A stretch of 64,000 bases of DNA from Candidatus Pacearchaeota archaeon (GTDB lineage: Archaea > Nanoarchaeota > Nanoarchaeia > Pacearchaeales > GW2011-AR1), in the NCBI GenBank assembly GCA_023228245.1, contig JALOBN010000004.1:38360-102359 (forward strand), read 5' to 3'. How positions within the stretch are numbered: position 1 is the stretch's first letter; every line of letters starts with the position of its first letter. Below the pieces are notes generated by a model. It was not told where the DNA came from. It ran no database searches and worked only from the letters and a program-made list of their open reading frames with translations. The position numbers and the translations under genes are program-made. Positions 49,593 through 58,241 of the stretch are shown in pieces.

Positions 49593-50774
49593 TTAGAAAC
49601 TAAGCATCTGAATTTTTTCGCTCATTGATGAAAAATTCTTTGCAACTATAACTTTGCAACCTGCATCTTCAGCAGCCATAATTATAGAATTTGTCGCTGT
49701 TCCGTCGATAACAATTGCAGTTGGTTTGTCACGCAATCTGTTTAAAGTTCCTGAAAGCATTTTTACAGAAACATCTTTTATTTTATTTAGAAAACTATCG
49801 AGAATAATTGCTCTTTCGCTTCCTTCATTTTCAGCAGCAATTTTTTTTAGTTTAGTTTTATTTTCAGAACTTAATTCAAATTTTTCTTCTTTGATTTCTT
49901 TTTTATTTTCATTTTTTTCTTCAGAATATGATTTTCTTGTTTCTTTTTCAGTTTTAGAAAAAGAGGAAAAAAAGTCCTTTGTGGGGACTTTTTTTCTTAA
50001 ACTCATTAAAATTTCTTTGCCTACTAACTCTTCGACTTCTTTTCCGTCTGGAGCTGTTGCAATGTATGTGATATTTGCGTTTTCAGTTACGTTTTGGATG
50101 ATAAGTTTTCCTCCTCTATCTCCGTCGACAAAAAGAGTAATTTCTTTTTCTTTTCCAAGTTCGGCAATCTCATCAGGAAGTTTTGTTCCATTCATCCCGA
50201 TAACATTGTTAACGCCATTTCTTAACAAATTAACAACATCTGCTCTACCTTCAACAACAATTAATTCCTTTTCAGATATGTCTCCGCAAGGAAGTTTGTT
50301 CTTTCCGTATTCTTTGATTCCCGCAATTCTTGCTGAATCTTTAATCTCGGCAGATATTTCTCTCGAATCTGTTGTTCCATGAATTTCTTGCATAAGTTTT
50401 TTTGCTCTCTCCACAATGTAATCTCTCTTGCTTCCTCTTACATCTTCAATTCTTTCAACTGAAATTTGTGAGTCACAAGGTCCGATTCTTTCAATTGTTT
50501 CAATAGCAGCAGCAATCAAAGTTGTCTCTGATTGATCCAATGCAGTAGGAATTTTTACAACTCCAACTGTTGTTTTTCCCTCTTTGTGCAAATCAACTTC
50601 TATTCTTCCAATCTTTCCTTCTTTCTGGAGTTCTCTCATTTCGAGTTCAGCCCCTAAAAGTCCTTCAGTTTGTCCGAATATAGCTCCGATTACGTCGGGT
50701 TTTTCTAACGCACCCTCTGCTGAAAAATTCGCATGTATCATATATTTTATTGATACTGGACTTATTTTTGCCAT
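49593..50774 (-). CDS. dnaG: Archaeal DnaG-type primase (TOPRIM)
   Basis: 393 aa. MAKISPVSIKYMIHANFSAEG and VIGAIFGQTEGLLG at the N-terminus, TOPRIM core KELIVVEGRADVVNLL and ITLFVDGDRGG, then a Lys/Glu-rich linker and a C-terminal Toprim-associated stretch (RAIILDSFLNKI, AIVIDGTATNSIIMAAEDAG). In archaea DnaG mainly associates with the RNA exosome, binding poly(A), and can make short primers. GGAG 8 nt before the ATG serves as a Shine-Dalgarno; a leader of about 65 nt contains GAAATC-TAT-GATTTC and CCTTCAATGAAGG hairpins. Confidence 0.94.
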   Translation of the reverse strand: MAKISPVSIKYMIHANFSAEGALEKPDVIGAIFGQTEGLLGAELEMRELQKEGKIGRIEVDLHKEGKTTVGVVKIPTALDQSETTLIAAAIETIERIGPCDSQISVERIEDVRGSKRDYIVERAKKLMQEIHGTTDSREISAEIKDSARIAGIKEYGKNKLPCGDISEKELIVVEGRADVVNLLRNGVNNVIGMNGTKLPDEIAELGKEKEITLFVDGDRGGKLIIQNVTENANITYIATAPDGKEVEELVGKEILMSLRKKVPTKDFFSSFSKTEKETRKSYSEEKNENKKEIKEEKFELSSENKTKLKKIAAENEGSERAIILDSFLNKIKDVSVKMLSGTLNRLRDKPTAIVIDGTATNSIIMAAEDAGCKVIVAKNFSSMSEKIQMLSF

Positions 50775-50923
50775 GTTTTTTCTCCGTTTAATTAATTTGA
50801 AATCTATGATTTCAGAAATATCTAGAATTACAAATTGCCTTCAATGAAGGATGATTGTGAATGTGATATAATCTATAACCGGTAGATATTTCCAAAATAG
50901 AAAGATATAATTTGTTTTTAAAT

Positions 50924-51478
50924 TTATTGCTTGGCTTTTAGTTTCATATACTCGCCAACCATTCCAAGTTCTTTGTAAAGTTTTACAAGTTTTTCATTGA
51001 TTTCGGTTTTTTCATATTCAGGAATGTCCAATGTCAAAATTTTTTCGTAAGTTTTTACAGCCAAACTTCTTCGTTTTTCTTTTTCATAAATATTTGCCTG
51101 TCGTTTGTAAAATTCACGGATTTCTAAATTTAATCTCGGCCTGTCGCTTGCTTTCATTTCACTAAGTGCTCTTCTAAAAATCGCGTCGGCTTTATCAAAA
51201 AATCCTGCCTTAATAAAAAATTCAGTTTCTTTTCTCAAGCAAACGATTTTCTCTTCGCTGTTTATCATAATTTCTGCAAGTCTTCCGCAAGTATCTGCAG
51301 CTTCGGCGAACATTTTTCTTCTGTCGTAAATTTCAATTAAAATCGCGTAAAGAAATTTTTTAATATCCAAAGCAGGATTTTGTTTTAAGAATCTCGTAAT
51401 ATTATCGATTTGAACGTAATCTCCCTGTGGTTTCAGTTCTCTTTCAATCTCGACTTTCGTCATTTTTTTATCTAGCAT
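50924..51478 (-). CDS. TPR-like helical-repeat protein
   Basis: 184 aa. Repeats of paired helices with TPR spacing (FLYAILIEIYDRRKMFAEAAD; FFIKAGFFDKADAIFRRALSEM; REFYKRQANIYEKEKRRSLAVKTYEKIL) over residues about 40-175. No membrane helix. It overlaps the tail of a 47-codon gene, so ATG 51463 (five codons in) is an alternative start. Probably a protein-interaction scaffold. Role unknown. Confidence 0.68.
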   Translation of the reverse strand: MLDKKMTKVEIERELKPQGDYVQIDNITRFLKQNPALDIKKFLYAILIEIYDRRKMFAEAADTCGRLAEIMINSEEKIVCLRKETEFFIKAGFFDKADAIFRRALSEMKASDRPRLNLEIREFYKRQANIYEKEKRRSLAVKTYEKILTLDIPEYEKTEINEKLVKLYKELGMVGEYMKLKAKQ

Positions 51479-51611
51479 TTTGTATTTTTTCTTTTAAAAT
51501 ATTTAATATGCCGTCGAGGTTTTCAAAATCTTTCAAATCTGAAATCGGAATTTCAAAATTAGTTCCTTTCCCTATTATAGAAATAATATATCTCGCTTCT
51601 TTTTTTTCCAT
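51468..51611 (-). CDS. Small ORF upstream of the TPR gene
   Basis: 47 aa: MEKKEARYIISIIGKG, then TNFEIPISDLKDFENLDG and ILNILKEKIQNAR. A short alternating beta then helix, plausible as a small folded protein. It ends inside the TPR gene start (11-nt overlap), which is typical of translational coupling, and it begins with ATG after an A/T-rich upstream region. Not recognised as a family. Confidence 0.5.
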   Translation of the reverse strand: MEKKEARYIISIIGKGTNFEIPISDLKDFENLDGILNILKEKIQNAR

Positions 51612-51663
51612 AATAAAAAAATAAGTTTGTAGTTTAAAAAGATTTATTCTTAAAAAAATAACT

Positions 51664-51684
51664 ATTAATCTAGTCTAGATTAAT
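51664..51684 (-). terminator. Palindrome after EF-1alpha
   Basis: ATTAATCTAG and CTAGATTAAT, a perfect 10-bp inverted pair around a single T, 52-72 nt downstream of the EF-1alpha stop. A terminator or 3'-stabilising structure is likely; a protein operator cannot be excluded. Confidence 0.55.
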
Positions 51685-51735
51685 TACTGACGACAAATTA
51701 ATAAAATTTAAATAATAAATAAAAATCAAAAAATC

Positions 51736-53022
51736 TTACGCTTTTCTTTTTGTAATTTCAACACACATTCCAGCTGCAACTGTTGAACCTGCATCTCTAA
51801 CTGCGAATCTTGACATATATGCATTGTCTTTCTGTGTTTCTAAACATAAGTTTCCAACGGGTTTGATTCTTACTCTAGCGAAATCCCCGTTCTTTAAGAA
51901 ATCTGGGTTTGCTTGAATAACTTCACCAGTTGCTGGATTTATTTTTGCGATTAATTCAACGAACTGACAAGGAACCTGGGCTGTGTGAACGTGGAATACT
52001 GGTGTGTATCCTTTAGCTAAAACAGTTGGATGATTGATTACTGTAATTATTCCTATAAATTCTTCAACGATTGGAATTGGTGTAGAAGCGTCGCAGATTA
52101 CGTCTCCTCTTGCGATGTCTTTCTTTCCTACCCCTCTAACATTAATACCAACATTATCCCCAGCAAGAGCTTCATTCATTGCTTCATGGTGCATTTCAAT
52201 TGTTTTAATTTCACCAGCAACTCCTTTTCCTGTTCTTCCTGGTAATACTATAACTTTTTGTCCGACTTTCATAATTCCTGTTTCAACTTTTCCAACTGGA
52301 ACAGTTCCTATTCCTGTAATTTCATAAACATCCTGAACAGGCATTCTCATTGCAAGATTAGTTGGTAATTCTGGTTGTGGGAATAAATCCATTTGTTCCA
52401 TAATAGTTGGTCCTTTATACCAAGGCATATTTGTAGAATGTTTTACGCTATTATCTCCTTTTTGTCCTGAAGCTGCGATGAAATTTACTTTATCTAATTT
52501 GTAACCAACTTTCTTAACTAAGTCAGAAACTTCTTCTTTAACTTTATTGAATCTAGCTTCGTCATAATTTACTGCGTCCATCTTGTTAATTATTACTGCA
52601 AGATTCTGAACTCCCATTGTTCTCAAAAGCCATAAGTGTTCTGTTGTTTGGGGTTCAATTCCACTTGGTGCAGCAATTACAAGGAATGCAGCATCCGCTT
52701 GTGAAGCTCCAGTAATCATGTTCTTAACGAAATCTCTGTGTCCTGGTGCGTCGATGATTGTGATTTGATATTTTTGTGTAAGAATTTTCTTATAAGCTAA
52801 ATCAATTGTAACTCCTCTTTCTCTTTCTTCTTTGATTCTATCCATAACATAAGCGAATTCAAAACCAGCTTTTCCTTGCTTCTCAGCTTCTTCTTTCAAC
52901 TTTTTCATTTCCTGTTCTGAAACTGCACCTGAGTCGAATAAAAGTCTACCAACTGAAGTTGATTTTCCAGCATCAACGTGTCCAACGAAAACAACATTCA
53001 TATTTGGTTTTTCTTTAGCCAT
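51736..53022 (-). CDS. tuf: Elongation factor 1-alpha (aEF1A)
   Basis: 428 aa from ATG 53022; a TTG 11 codons earlier would add a non-family extension. GTP-binding motifs GHVDAGKST, DAPGHRDF and NKMD, followed by two beta-barrel domains. Delivers aminoacyl-tRNA to the ribosome. Length matches archaeal EF-1A. It is not in the str operon but about 0.6 kb from EF-2 with a 111-aa gene between. The mRNA is bracketed by a leader hairpin and a 3' palindrome, fitting high expression. Confidence 0.98.
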   Translation of the reverse strand: MAKEKPNMNVVFVGHVDAGKSTSVGRLLFDSGAVSEQEMKKLKEEAEKQGKAGFEFAYVMDRIKEERERGVTIDLAYKKILTQKYQITIIDAPGHRDFVKNMITGASQADAAFLVIAAPSGIEPQTTEHLWLLRTMGVQNLAVIINKMDAVNYDEARFNKVKEEVSDLVKKVGYKLDKVNFIAASGQKGDNSVKHSTNMPWYKGPTIMEQMDLFPQPELPTNLAMRMPVQDVYEITGIGTVPVGKVETGIMKVGQKVIVLPGRTGKGVAGEIKTIEMHHEAMNEALAGDNVGINVRGVGKKDIARGDVICDASTPIPIVEEFIGIITVINHPTVLAKGYTPVFHVHTAQVPCQFVELIAKINPATGEVIQANPDFLKNGDFARVRIKPVGNLCLETQKDNAYMSRFAVRDAGSTVAAGMCVEITKRKA

Positions 53023-53038
53023 TTTGTTTTTTGTTTGT

Positions 53039-53107
53039 TTAAATGGATTTGTCAAAACGCATTACACGTTTTGGCTTTGCCATAAATCATCTAAAAAATT
53101 TAGGTTT
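53039..53107 (-). promoter_or_regulatory. Structured leader of EF-1alpha with hairpin and mini-ORF
   Basis: TATA-like TTTTTAAACC (53098-53107) predicts initiation near 53075. Just there is a 7-bp hairpin CAAAACG-TGTAATG-CGTTTTG (53053-53073), inside a 14-codon frame (MAKPKRVMRFDKSI, 53039-53083) that ends 17 nt before the EF-1alpha ATG. The mini-ORF starts too close to the promoter to be certain it is transcribed. Confidence 0.5.
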
Positions 53108-53281
53108 AAAAATGTTTTGTTTTTCTAGAATATATTTCAAATCTCCGACGGGAATTTTATCTTTCAAAAATTATTTTCATGTAATATTATTGTAATTTTT
53201 CTACATTATAGTTTATTTTTTAAAAAGAAACCTATTTTCAAGAGTATATTCAAATCATCGACGAAAAACCTTATTTCTTTT

Positions 53282-53617
53282 TTAACTATTTTTTTCTGTT
53301 CGAATGTTTTGAAGAAGAGCATACCTTGCAATATATCCTAACCCGTGATTAATTTTTCCAACAATTAATAATGCATTTACATTTTTTGGGACTTTTTTCC
53401 AATCTAAAGGATAAATCCCTTTTTCTTTTGTTTCTTTATCAATTATTATTGGTGAAAGGTCAGAATCTAATTTAATATCTCTTTCTAAAACTCGTAGATG
53501 ATCCTTTGTTTCCCAATATTTACTTTTAGCATCATTTATTTGTTTTTCTTCTTCATGTAAATTTTCTTCATGGACCACCCATAAATAATCATCTGCTGGA
53601 TAAATTAATTTTTTCAT
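53282..53617 (-). CDS. Hypothetical protein between EF-1alpha and EF-2
   Basis: 111 aa, not recognised. Starts MKKLIYPADDYLWVVHEENLH, helical charged middle (EKQINDAKSKYWETKDHLRVLE), then KGIYPLDWKKVPKNVNALLIVG and GLGYIARYALLQNIR. No signal peptide or membrane helix. ATG 53617 lies 47 nt downstream of the EF-2 stop, so it may be the last gene of the EF-2 transcript. Followed by 259 nt without a gene before EF-1alpha, holding only its leader and A/T-rich sequence. Confidence 0.6.
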   Translation of the reverse strand: MKKLIYPADDYLWVVHEENLHEEEKQINDAKSKYWETKDHLRVLERDIKLDSDLSPIIIDKETKEKGIYPLDWKKVPKNVNALLIVGKINHGLGYIARYALLQNIRTEKNS

Positions 53618-53664
53618 AATTTATCTTAGAAATTTGATTTTATAAAAATTGTTATATAGAAAAT

Positions 53665-55854
53665 TTACTGGTTCTCAGCAAGCCCTTTTCTATCTCTAAT
53701 TTTTCTAATTACATCTGCAAGTAAAGATTGCGGAACTTTTTCGAATAACTGGTCTACTAAAGATGAAGTTCCTCTTCCTTCTGTTGCAGAACGCAAATCA
53801 TTACTCCATCCAATCATTTCAGCGACGGGAATCTTTGCTTTAATAATTGTTTCATCATTTTCCTGTCTGACTTCAAGAAGTTGTCCTCTTTTGCTTCCAA
53901 CTAATCTTGTAATCGCACTCAAGAATTTATCCGGAATTTCAATTGCGTGAATCTGAACTGGTTCAAGTAAACAGGCGTCAGCTTTTCTCATTGTTTCTGT
54001 AATTGCTTCTCTAACTGCAGGATAAACTTGTGCAGGTCCTCGGTGAATCGCGTCTTCGTGAAGTTTAATATCAAGTAAAGAAAGTTTCATTTTATTACAA
54101 GGTTCTCTTGCTAATGGGCCTTTATCAATAACCATTTCGAAAGCATCCAAAATCATTTCAATAACTTCACCGATATGAACTTCTCCTTTTGTTTCATCTA
54201 AGAAAACATTTCCTTTGTAAATATCTCTAATACTTTTTACTTCGTCGTTGCTCCAATCAAATCTTGAAAAACTTTGAACAAGGTCCTGAGATTTTTTCTT
54301 AACTCTTCCTTCTGGAATTTCTGCGTTCTTGATTGCGTCGTAAATTGCATCTTCTAAAGGTTCAACTGAAATGAAAAAACTATTATGTTTGTTTGGGCTT
54401 CTTCCTTCAACAGCGTCGGCTTGTTTGTTAACTGTTTCTCGATAAACAACAATTGGTGCAGATGTTTTTACATCAAGTCCTTTTTCTGTTTTAATTCTGT
54501 TCTCGATAATTTCTAAATGTAATTCTCCCATTCCTGAAATTAAAGATTCTCCTGTCTGCTCGTTAATTTCAACTTTTACCGACGGATCTTCTTTTGCAAC
54601 TTGTTTCAAAGTTTCAACCAGCTTCGGTAAATCCATCATTTTCTTGACTTCAATAGATTTTGTAACAACTGGATCAAAAATATGTTTCAATTCTTCGAAT
54701 GCAGTTTCTGGTTCAAGTGTAACTGTTTCTCCAGCTTCTCCAGTAACTCCTGAAATTGCTAAAACATTTCCTGGTCCAAGTTCGTCAATCTGTTCTGGTT
54801 TTATTCCGTTGTAAATAAATATCTGCTGAATTTTTTGTTTCTTGTTTGCAAGATTCAAATGAACTTCCATTCCGTTTTTTATCGTCCCTGAGAATAATCT
54901 TCCTGCAGAAATTTCTTTTCCTGAACGCGGGTCAATTACAATTCTCGTAATTACAAAAGCAACTTTTCCTTTCGGATTGCAAGTCATTAAATCTTTTCCG
55001 AATTCAGAATCTAAATCTCCTTTCCATATTTTTGGAATTCTATATTTCTGTGCATCAATCGGATCAGGCAAATGTTTTACAGCCATATCTAAAAGGACTT
55101 CATACAACGGTGCGTTTTTCCAAACCCAATCTTTTCTATCTTCTTCGCTCATTTCGACGAGAGTAAAAATATCTTTGAATGTAATTTTCTTTTTTATCAT
55201 GAACGGAACAGACAACGCCCAATTTTCTTTCGCACTTCCGAATGCAACACTTCCGTCGTTAATATTCACTAACCATTTTTCCTTAAATTCGGGTTCTGCA
55301 ATTTTCGCAACTAAATCATTAAACTCATTAATTATTTTTACAAATCTTGCTTGCATACTTTCAGGAGTTAATTTCATTTCCTTAATTAATCTGTCAATTT
55401 TGTTAATGAATAAAACTGGCTTAACTCTTTCTCTCAATGCTTGTTTGATAACAGTTTCTGTCTGAGGCATAATTCCTTCAACAGCACAAACTAAAACAAT
55501 TGTTCCGTCGATAGCACGCATAGCTCTTGTAACATTACCTCCGAAATCAACGTGTCCTGGTGTATCAATTAAATTAATTAAATATTCTTCGCCGTGGAAA
55601 TCGTGAACCATAGAAACGTTTGCAGAATCAACTGTCATCAATCTTTCTTGTTCATCAGAATGTTGCCAAGTTGCCATACCCTCGTCGAGGTTTCCTGCAT
55701 TTTTTGCAGCCATATAACCTGATGCAGCCAAAAGATTATCTGTCAAAGCAGTTTTACCGTGGTGAATGTGTGCACTCGTAGCGATATTTCTAATATGTCT
55801 CTGATTGCTACTCAATCTTTGTATCTTACCAAATTGGGATTCCTTTTCTGCCAT
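53665..55854 (-). CDS. fusA: Elongation factor 2
   Basis: 729 aa. G1 region HIHHGKTALTDNLL, G3 DTPGHVDFGG, G4 NKID, domains II-V complete, and the diphthamide target loop AIHRGPAQVYP near residue 600 whose His is modified by the Dph pathway (dphB at 36.9 kb). Catalyses ribosomal translocation. Downstream end of the str-type operon but has its own TATA (TTTTTAAACT at about 55886-55896) and short leader. Canonical length. Confidence 0.98.
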   Translation of the reverse strand: MAEKESQFGKIQRLSSNQRHIRNIATSAHIHHGKTALTDNLLAASGYMAAKNAGNLDEGMATWQHSDEQERLMTVDSANVSMVHDFHGEEYLINLIDTPGHVDFGGNVTRAMRAIDGTIVLVCAVEGIMPQTETVIKQALRERVKPVLFINKIDRLIKEMKLTPESMQARFVKIINEFNDLVAKIAEPEFKEKWLVNINDGSVAFGSAKENWALSVPFMIKKKITFKDIFTLVEMSEEDRKDWVWKNAPLYEVLLDMAVKHLPDPIDAQKYRIPKIWKGDLDSEFGKDLMTCNPKGKVAFVITRIVIDPRSGKEISAGRLFSGTIKNGMEVHLNLANKKQKIQQIFIYNGIKPEQIDELGPGNVLAISGVTGEAGETVTLEPETAFEELKHIFDPVVTKSIEVKKMMDLPKLVETLKQVAKEDPSVKVEINEQTGESLISGMGELHLEIIENRIKTEKGLDVKTSAPIVVYRETVNKQADAVEGRSPNKHNSFFISVEPLEDAIYDAIKNAEIPEGRVKKKSQDLVQSFSRFDWSNDEVKSIRDIYKGNVFLDETKGEVHIGEVIEMILDAFEMVIDKGPLAREPCNKMKLSLLDIKLHEDAIHRGPAQVYPAVREAITETMRKADACLLEPVQIHAIEIPDKFLSAITRLVGSKRGQLLEVRQENDETIIKAKIPVAEMIGWSNDLRSATEGRGTSSLVDQLFEKVPQSLLADVIRKIRDRKGLAENQ

Positions 55855-55902
55855 GTTCGTATAATTAATCCTAAGAAAAATAGTTTAAAAACTTTCCCCT
55901 CG

Positions 55903-55933
55903 TTTTTAGAGGGAACAAAGTGAACTCTAAAAA
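55903..55933 (-). terminator. Hairpin after the 97-aa gene
   Basis: TTTTTAGAG and CTCTAAAAA form a 9-bp stem with a 13-nt loop containing AAAGTGA, 39-69 nt downstream of the stop at 55972 and just before the EF-2 promoter. Likely ends the ribosomal-protein transcript. Confidence 0.55.
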
Positions 55934-55971
55934 ACTTTGGTTAATTTTAATTAATTTATATCTTCTAATCT

Positions 55972-56265
55972 CTATAATATTTTTTTCAGAATTTGATATA
56001 AATCTATTCCTTTTATATAAGAAGCATTGGATGAATCAACTACATCTTTAAATTTCACTAATGTTTTCACGTCGCAATTTTTCATTAAATAATCCACAAC
56101 AACATTTTCTACCAATTTAGAATACATATCCCAAGGCAAATTTTCTATTAAAATATTTTTTAACTCTTCAGCCGATTTTTCTGTATTAAGATAATCTTCT
56201 GCTTCTTCACTTTCTATTCTAATTTTTTCATAATTTTTTGGAAGATGAAATGTTAAATTTTTCAT
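55972..56265 (-). CDS. Small orphan protein after uS7
   Basis: 97 aa, not recognised. Charged and helical: MKNLTFHLPKNYEKIRIESEE, then AEDYLNTEKSAEELKNILIEN, WDMYSKLVENVVVDYLMKNCDVKTLVKF. One Cys, no membrane helix. It is read after uS7 with a 40-nt gap and ends before a hairpin. Could be co-transcribed with the ribosomal proteins; function unknown. Confidence 0.55.
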   Translation of the reverse strand: MKNLTFHLPKNYEKIRIESEEAEDYLNTEKSAEELKNILIENLPWDMYSKLVENVVVDYLMKNCDVKTLVKFKDVVDSSNASYIKGIDLYQILKKIL

Positions 56266-56305
56266 TCAGTTTTTATCATTTATCCATTTAAAAGAATTGT
56301 TATAA

Positions 56306-56923
56306 TTAACGTGCACTATCTGCTTGTTTTTCAGCTTCGTTCTTTTTTCTAAGAGCGAAACTATCTCCGTTTCCTTCCGACGCTAAAATTATTTCTTCTG
56401 CGATTGCTTCTGTAATTGTTTTCTTTTTATTGAAAGATTTATCTGAAGCTCCTTGTGTAATCCATCTCAAAGCTAAATTAACTCTTCTCAACGGCGAAAC
56501 ATCAACTGCTTGCGGATATCTTGCTCCCCCATATTCAATAACTGTAATTTCATCTCGTGGTGCCGCGTTCTCAACTGCTTGAACAAAAACAGCAACGGGA
56601 TTTTTTTGAGTTTTCTTTTCAATTAATTCAAATGCGTTAAGAACTATGTTCATATATTTAGAATATTTTCCCGAAGCATTTCCTTTGATTATTTTGTGCT
56701 TTTTACCTCGGTGTCCTGAAACTGGAATTCTATTCATCAATCTTTCAACAAGATTAATTTTAACTTGCGCGAATTTTGCACACGCATTTCTTCCGTGACT
56801 TTTCAAAATTAATTTAGGTTCAAGATTTATTGCAGAACGCAATCCTAAATCTTTTACTTCAATTTCTGAAATATCATACTTGTCGAAAATTTTGAAATTT
56901 ATTTTTTGTTTTTCTTCTGCCAT
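56306..56923 (-). CDS. rps7: Ribosomal protein uS7
   Basis: 205 aa. Small-subunit head protein that organises the 3' domain of 16S rRNA. NLVERLMNRIPVSGHRGKKHK, NPVAVFVQAVENAAPRDEI, GGARYPQAVDVSPLRRVNLALRWITQGA and a C-terminal KNEAEKQADSAR are archaeal uS7 hallmarks. ATG overlaps the uS12 stop by one base (TAATG), so the two are translationally coupled. Confidence 0.97.
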   Translation of the reverse strand: MAEEKQKINFKIFDKYDISEIEVKDLGLRSAINLEPKLILKSHGRNACAKFAQVKINLVERLMNRIPVSGHRGKKHKIIKGNASGKYSKYMNIVLNAFELIEKKTQKNPVAVFVQAVENAAPRDEITVIEYGGARYPQAVDVSPLRRVNLALRWITQGASDKSFNKKKTITEAIAEEIILASEGNGDSFALRKKNEAEKQADSAR

Positions 56924-57345
56924 TATCTTCTTCCCTTCTCAATCTTTCCCTGCCATAACAAATGCAAAGGTTGATCATTTACTTGAATAACTTGAAATCT
57001 AACTCCAGGAATATCTCCTTTTGAACGTCCCTGTTTTCCGCCGATTCTTTCAATCAAAACTTCATCGTGCTCGTCGATAAATTTCTGAGCTAAGTTTCCT
57101 GGAATGAATGCAGTAACTGTTCTACTATTTTTTGTAAGTTGAACTTTGCAACATTTTCTCATCGCTGAGTTTGGCTGCTTTGCTTCTTTCTGAACTTTCT
57201 GAAGAACAATTCCTTTCGCCTGACTTGCACCTTCAAGTGGGTCTGACTTTTCGTAAAGGTGAAGAGTTTTCGTTTTGTAATTTGAATCCTTCCATCTAAA
57301 CTGAATTCTTTTCTTAATCAATTTTTTCGCGTTTTTTAATCCCAT
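56923..57345 (-). CDS. rps12: Ribosomal protein uS12
   Basis: 140 aa from ATG 57345, which gives the family start MGLKNAKKL; a TTG seven codons upstream adds a non-family extension. Decoding-centre protein with the [10 protein letters not shown] loop (residues about 65-74), [19 protein letters not shown] and [11 protein letters not shown]. Slightly divergent start but full length. Part of the str operon, coupled to uS7. Confidence 0.97.
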   Translation of the reverse strand: MGLKNAKKLIKKRIQFRWKDSNYKTKTLHLYEKSDPLEGASQAKGIVLQKVQKEAKQPNSAMRKCCKVQLTKNSRTVTAFIPGNLAQKFIDEHDEVLIERIGGKQGRSKGDIPGVRFQVIQVNDQPLHLLWQGKIEKGRR

Positions 57346-57421
57346 CTTGTTGAAAGAATCTTTCAATTCTATAATTTATGTTGAGAAATTTCATTTATAA
57401 AACTTTCCGAAATATTTGTTA

Positions 57422-57760
57422 TTACATCAACGATTGATTTACACTATTAACTATTATTTCCCGCACATCAATTCCACCAAGTTTCAAGATGAAAAAGATT
57501 AATTCTTTTATCAAAAGGTAAATTAAAATAAAAGCTAAAATAATTATCAGTTTCTGAACCCACGATGGAAGTTTAGATATCGACGGAAATTTCTTGTTAG
57601 CAAAATCTTTCACTTTTCTGTAAAGTTTTCCTTTCAACAAAATTATCAGCAAAAACAAAACGCCGATAACCATAATAAAATAAATTGAAAACCCGAGATA
57701 ATAAAATAAACCAAGAATTAAAATTCCATAAACAAGTTGGAAAATTAAACTTTTTTTCAT
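57422..57760 (-). CDS. Small membrane protein in the str operon
   Basis: 112 aa from ATG 57760, one nt after the nusA stop; a longer frame from 57817 would overlap nusA by 56 nt and is rejected. Three hydrophobic helices (LIFQLVYGILILGLFYYLGF; FIMVIGVLFLLIILL; LIIILAFILIYLLIKELIFF) with a basic loop (KGKLYRKVKDFANKK). No family recognised. Its presence between nusA and uS12, where archaea normally have no membrane protein, is unusual. Confidence 0.65.
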   Translation of the reverse strand: MKKSLIFQLVYGILILGLFYYLGFSIYFIMVIGVLFLLIILLKGKLYRKVKDFANKKFPSISKLPSWVQKLIIILAFILIYLLIKELIFFILKLGGIDVREIIVNSVNQSLM

Positions 57761-57761
57761 C

Positions 57762-58181
57762 TTATGCAATTCTAAATTCTCTTCCGAAATAATCGTTGAC
57801 GATTTTTTGCATTTCAATTAACCTTCTTTTATCTCTTCCGATTAATGCAGCTTTGCTTTGCGTTCCACCAGCATTTAGAATTATTTCTTTGTCTGTAACT
57901 TCTAAATCTTTGAATGTTACTGGAGAGATAATAGTTTCTATAAATGGTTTCGCATCTTGAATTCCTCGCGGAATCGGAATAACTCGAATTCTTTTTCCGA
58001 GAATCTCGCTAATTCTTTTTAAATTTCTCGCGTTTTCACCGACGGCTTTCATTACTGAACTTTTCGGAACTGCAAAAATTAAAATTCCATTGTAATTAAT
58101 ACAGTATCGTGTATTTATTTTTGTAATTTGATTAAATAAATTCAGATGCCGGATATCCTGCATATTAATTGTACTCACCAT
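57762..58181 (-). CDS. nusA: NusA-like KH-domain protein
   Basis: 139 aa. Archaeal NusA-type protein of two KH domains: NGILIFAVPKSSVMKAVGENARNLKRISEILGKRIRVI (KH1 with the GxxG-like GENA loop) and TQSKAALIGRDKRRLIEMQKIV (KH2, IGRDKRR). Associates with RNA polymerase and nascent RNA. Standard position between rpoA and uS12 in the archaeal RNAP/str operon; a ribosomal-type L30e gene usually found here is absent. Confidence 0.94.
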   Translation of the reverse strand: MVSTINMQDIRHLNLFNQITKINTRYCINYNGILIFAVPKSSVMKAVGENARNLKRISEILGKRIRVIPIPRGIQDAKPFIETIISPVTFKDLEVTDKEIILNAGGTQSKAALIGRDKRRLIEMQKIVNDYFGREFRIA

Positions 58182-58241
58182 GTTATTAAAATTTGAGAAT
58201 AATTTATTTTATAAAGTTATGGATAGTAAATTAATTATTCT

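Noticed and set aside
49654..50382. Long plus-strand open frame opposite dnaG
   Set aside because: Shadow of the dnaG frame with Ser/Phe-rich antisense composition; no start signal or recognised domain.
54977..55465. Plus-strand open frame opposite EF-2
   Set aside because: Antisense shadow of a strongly conserved gene.
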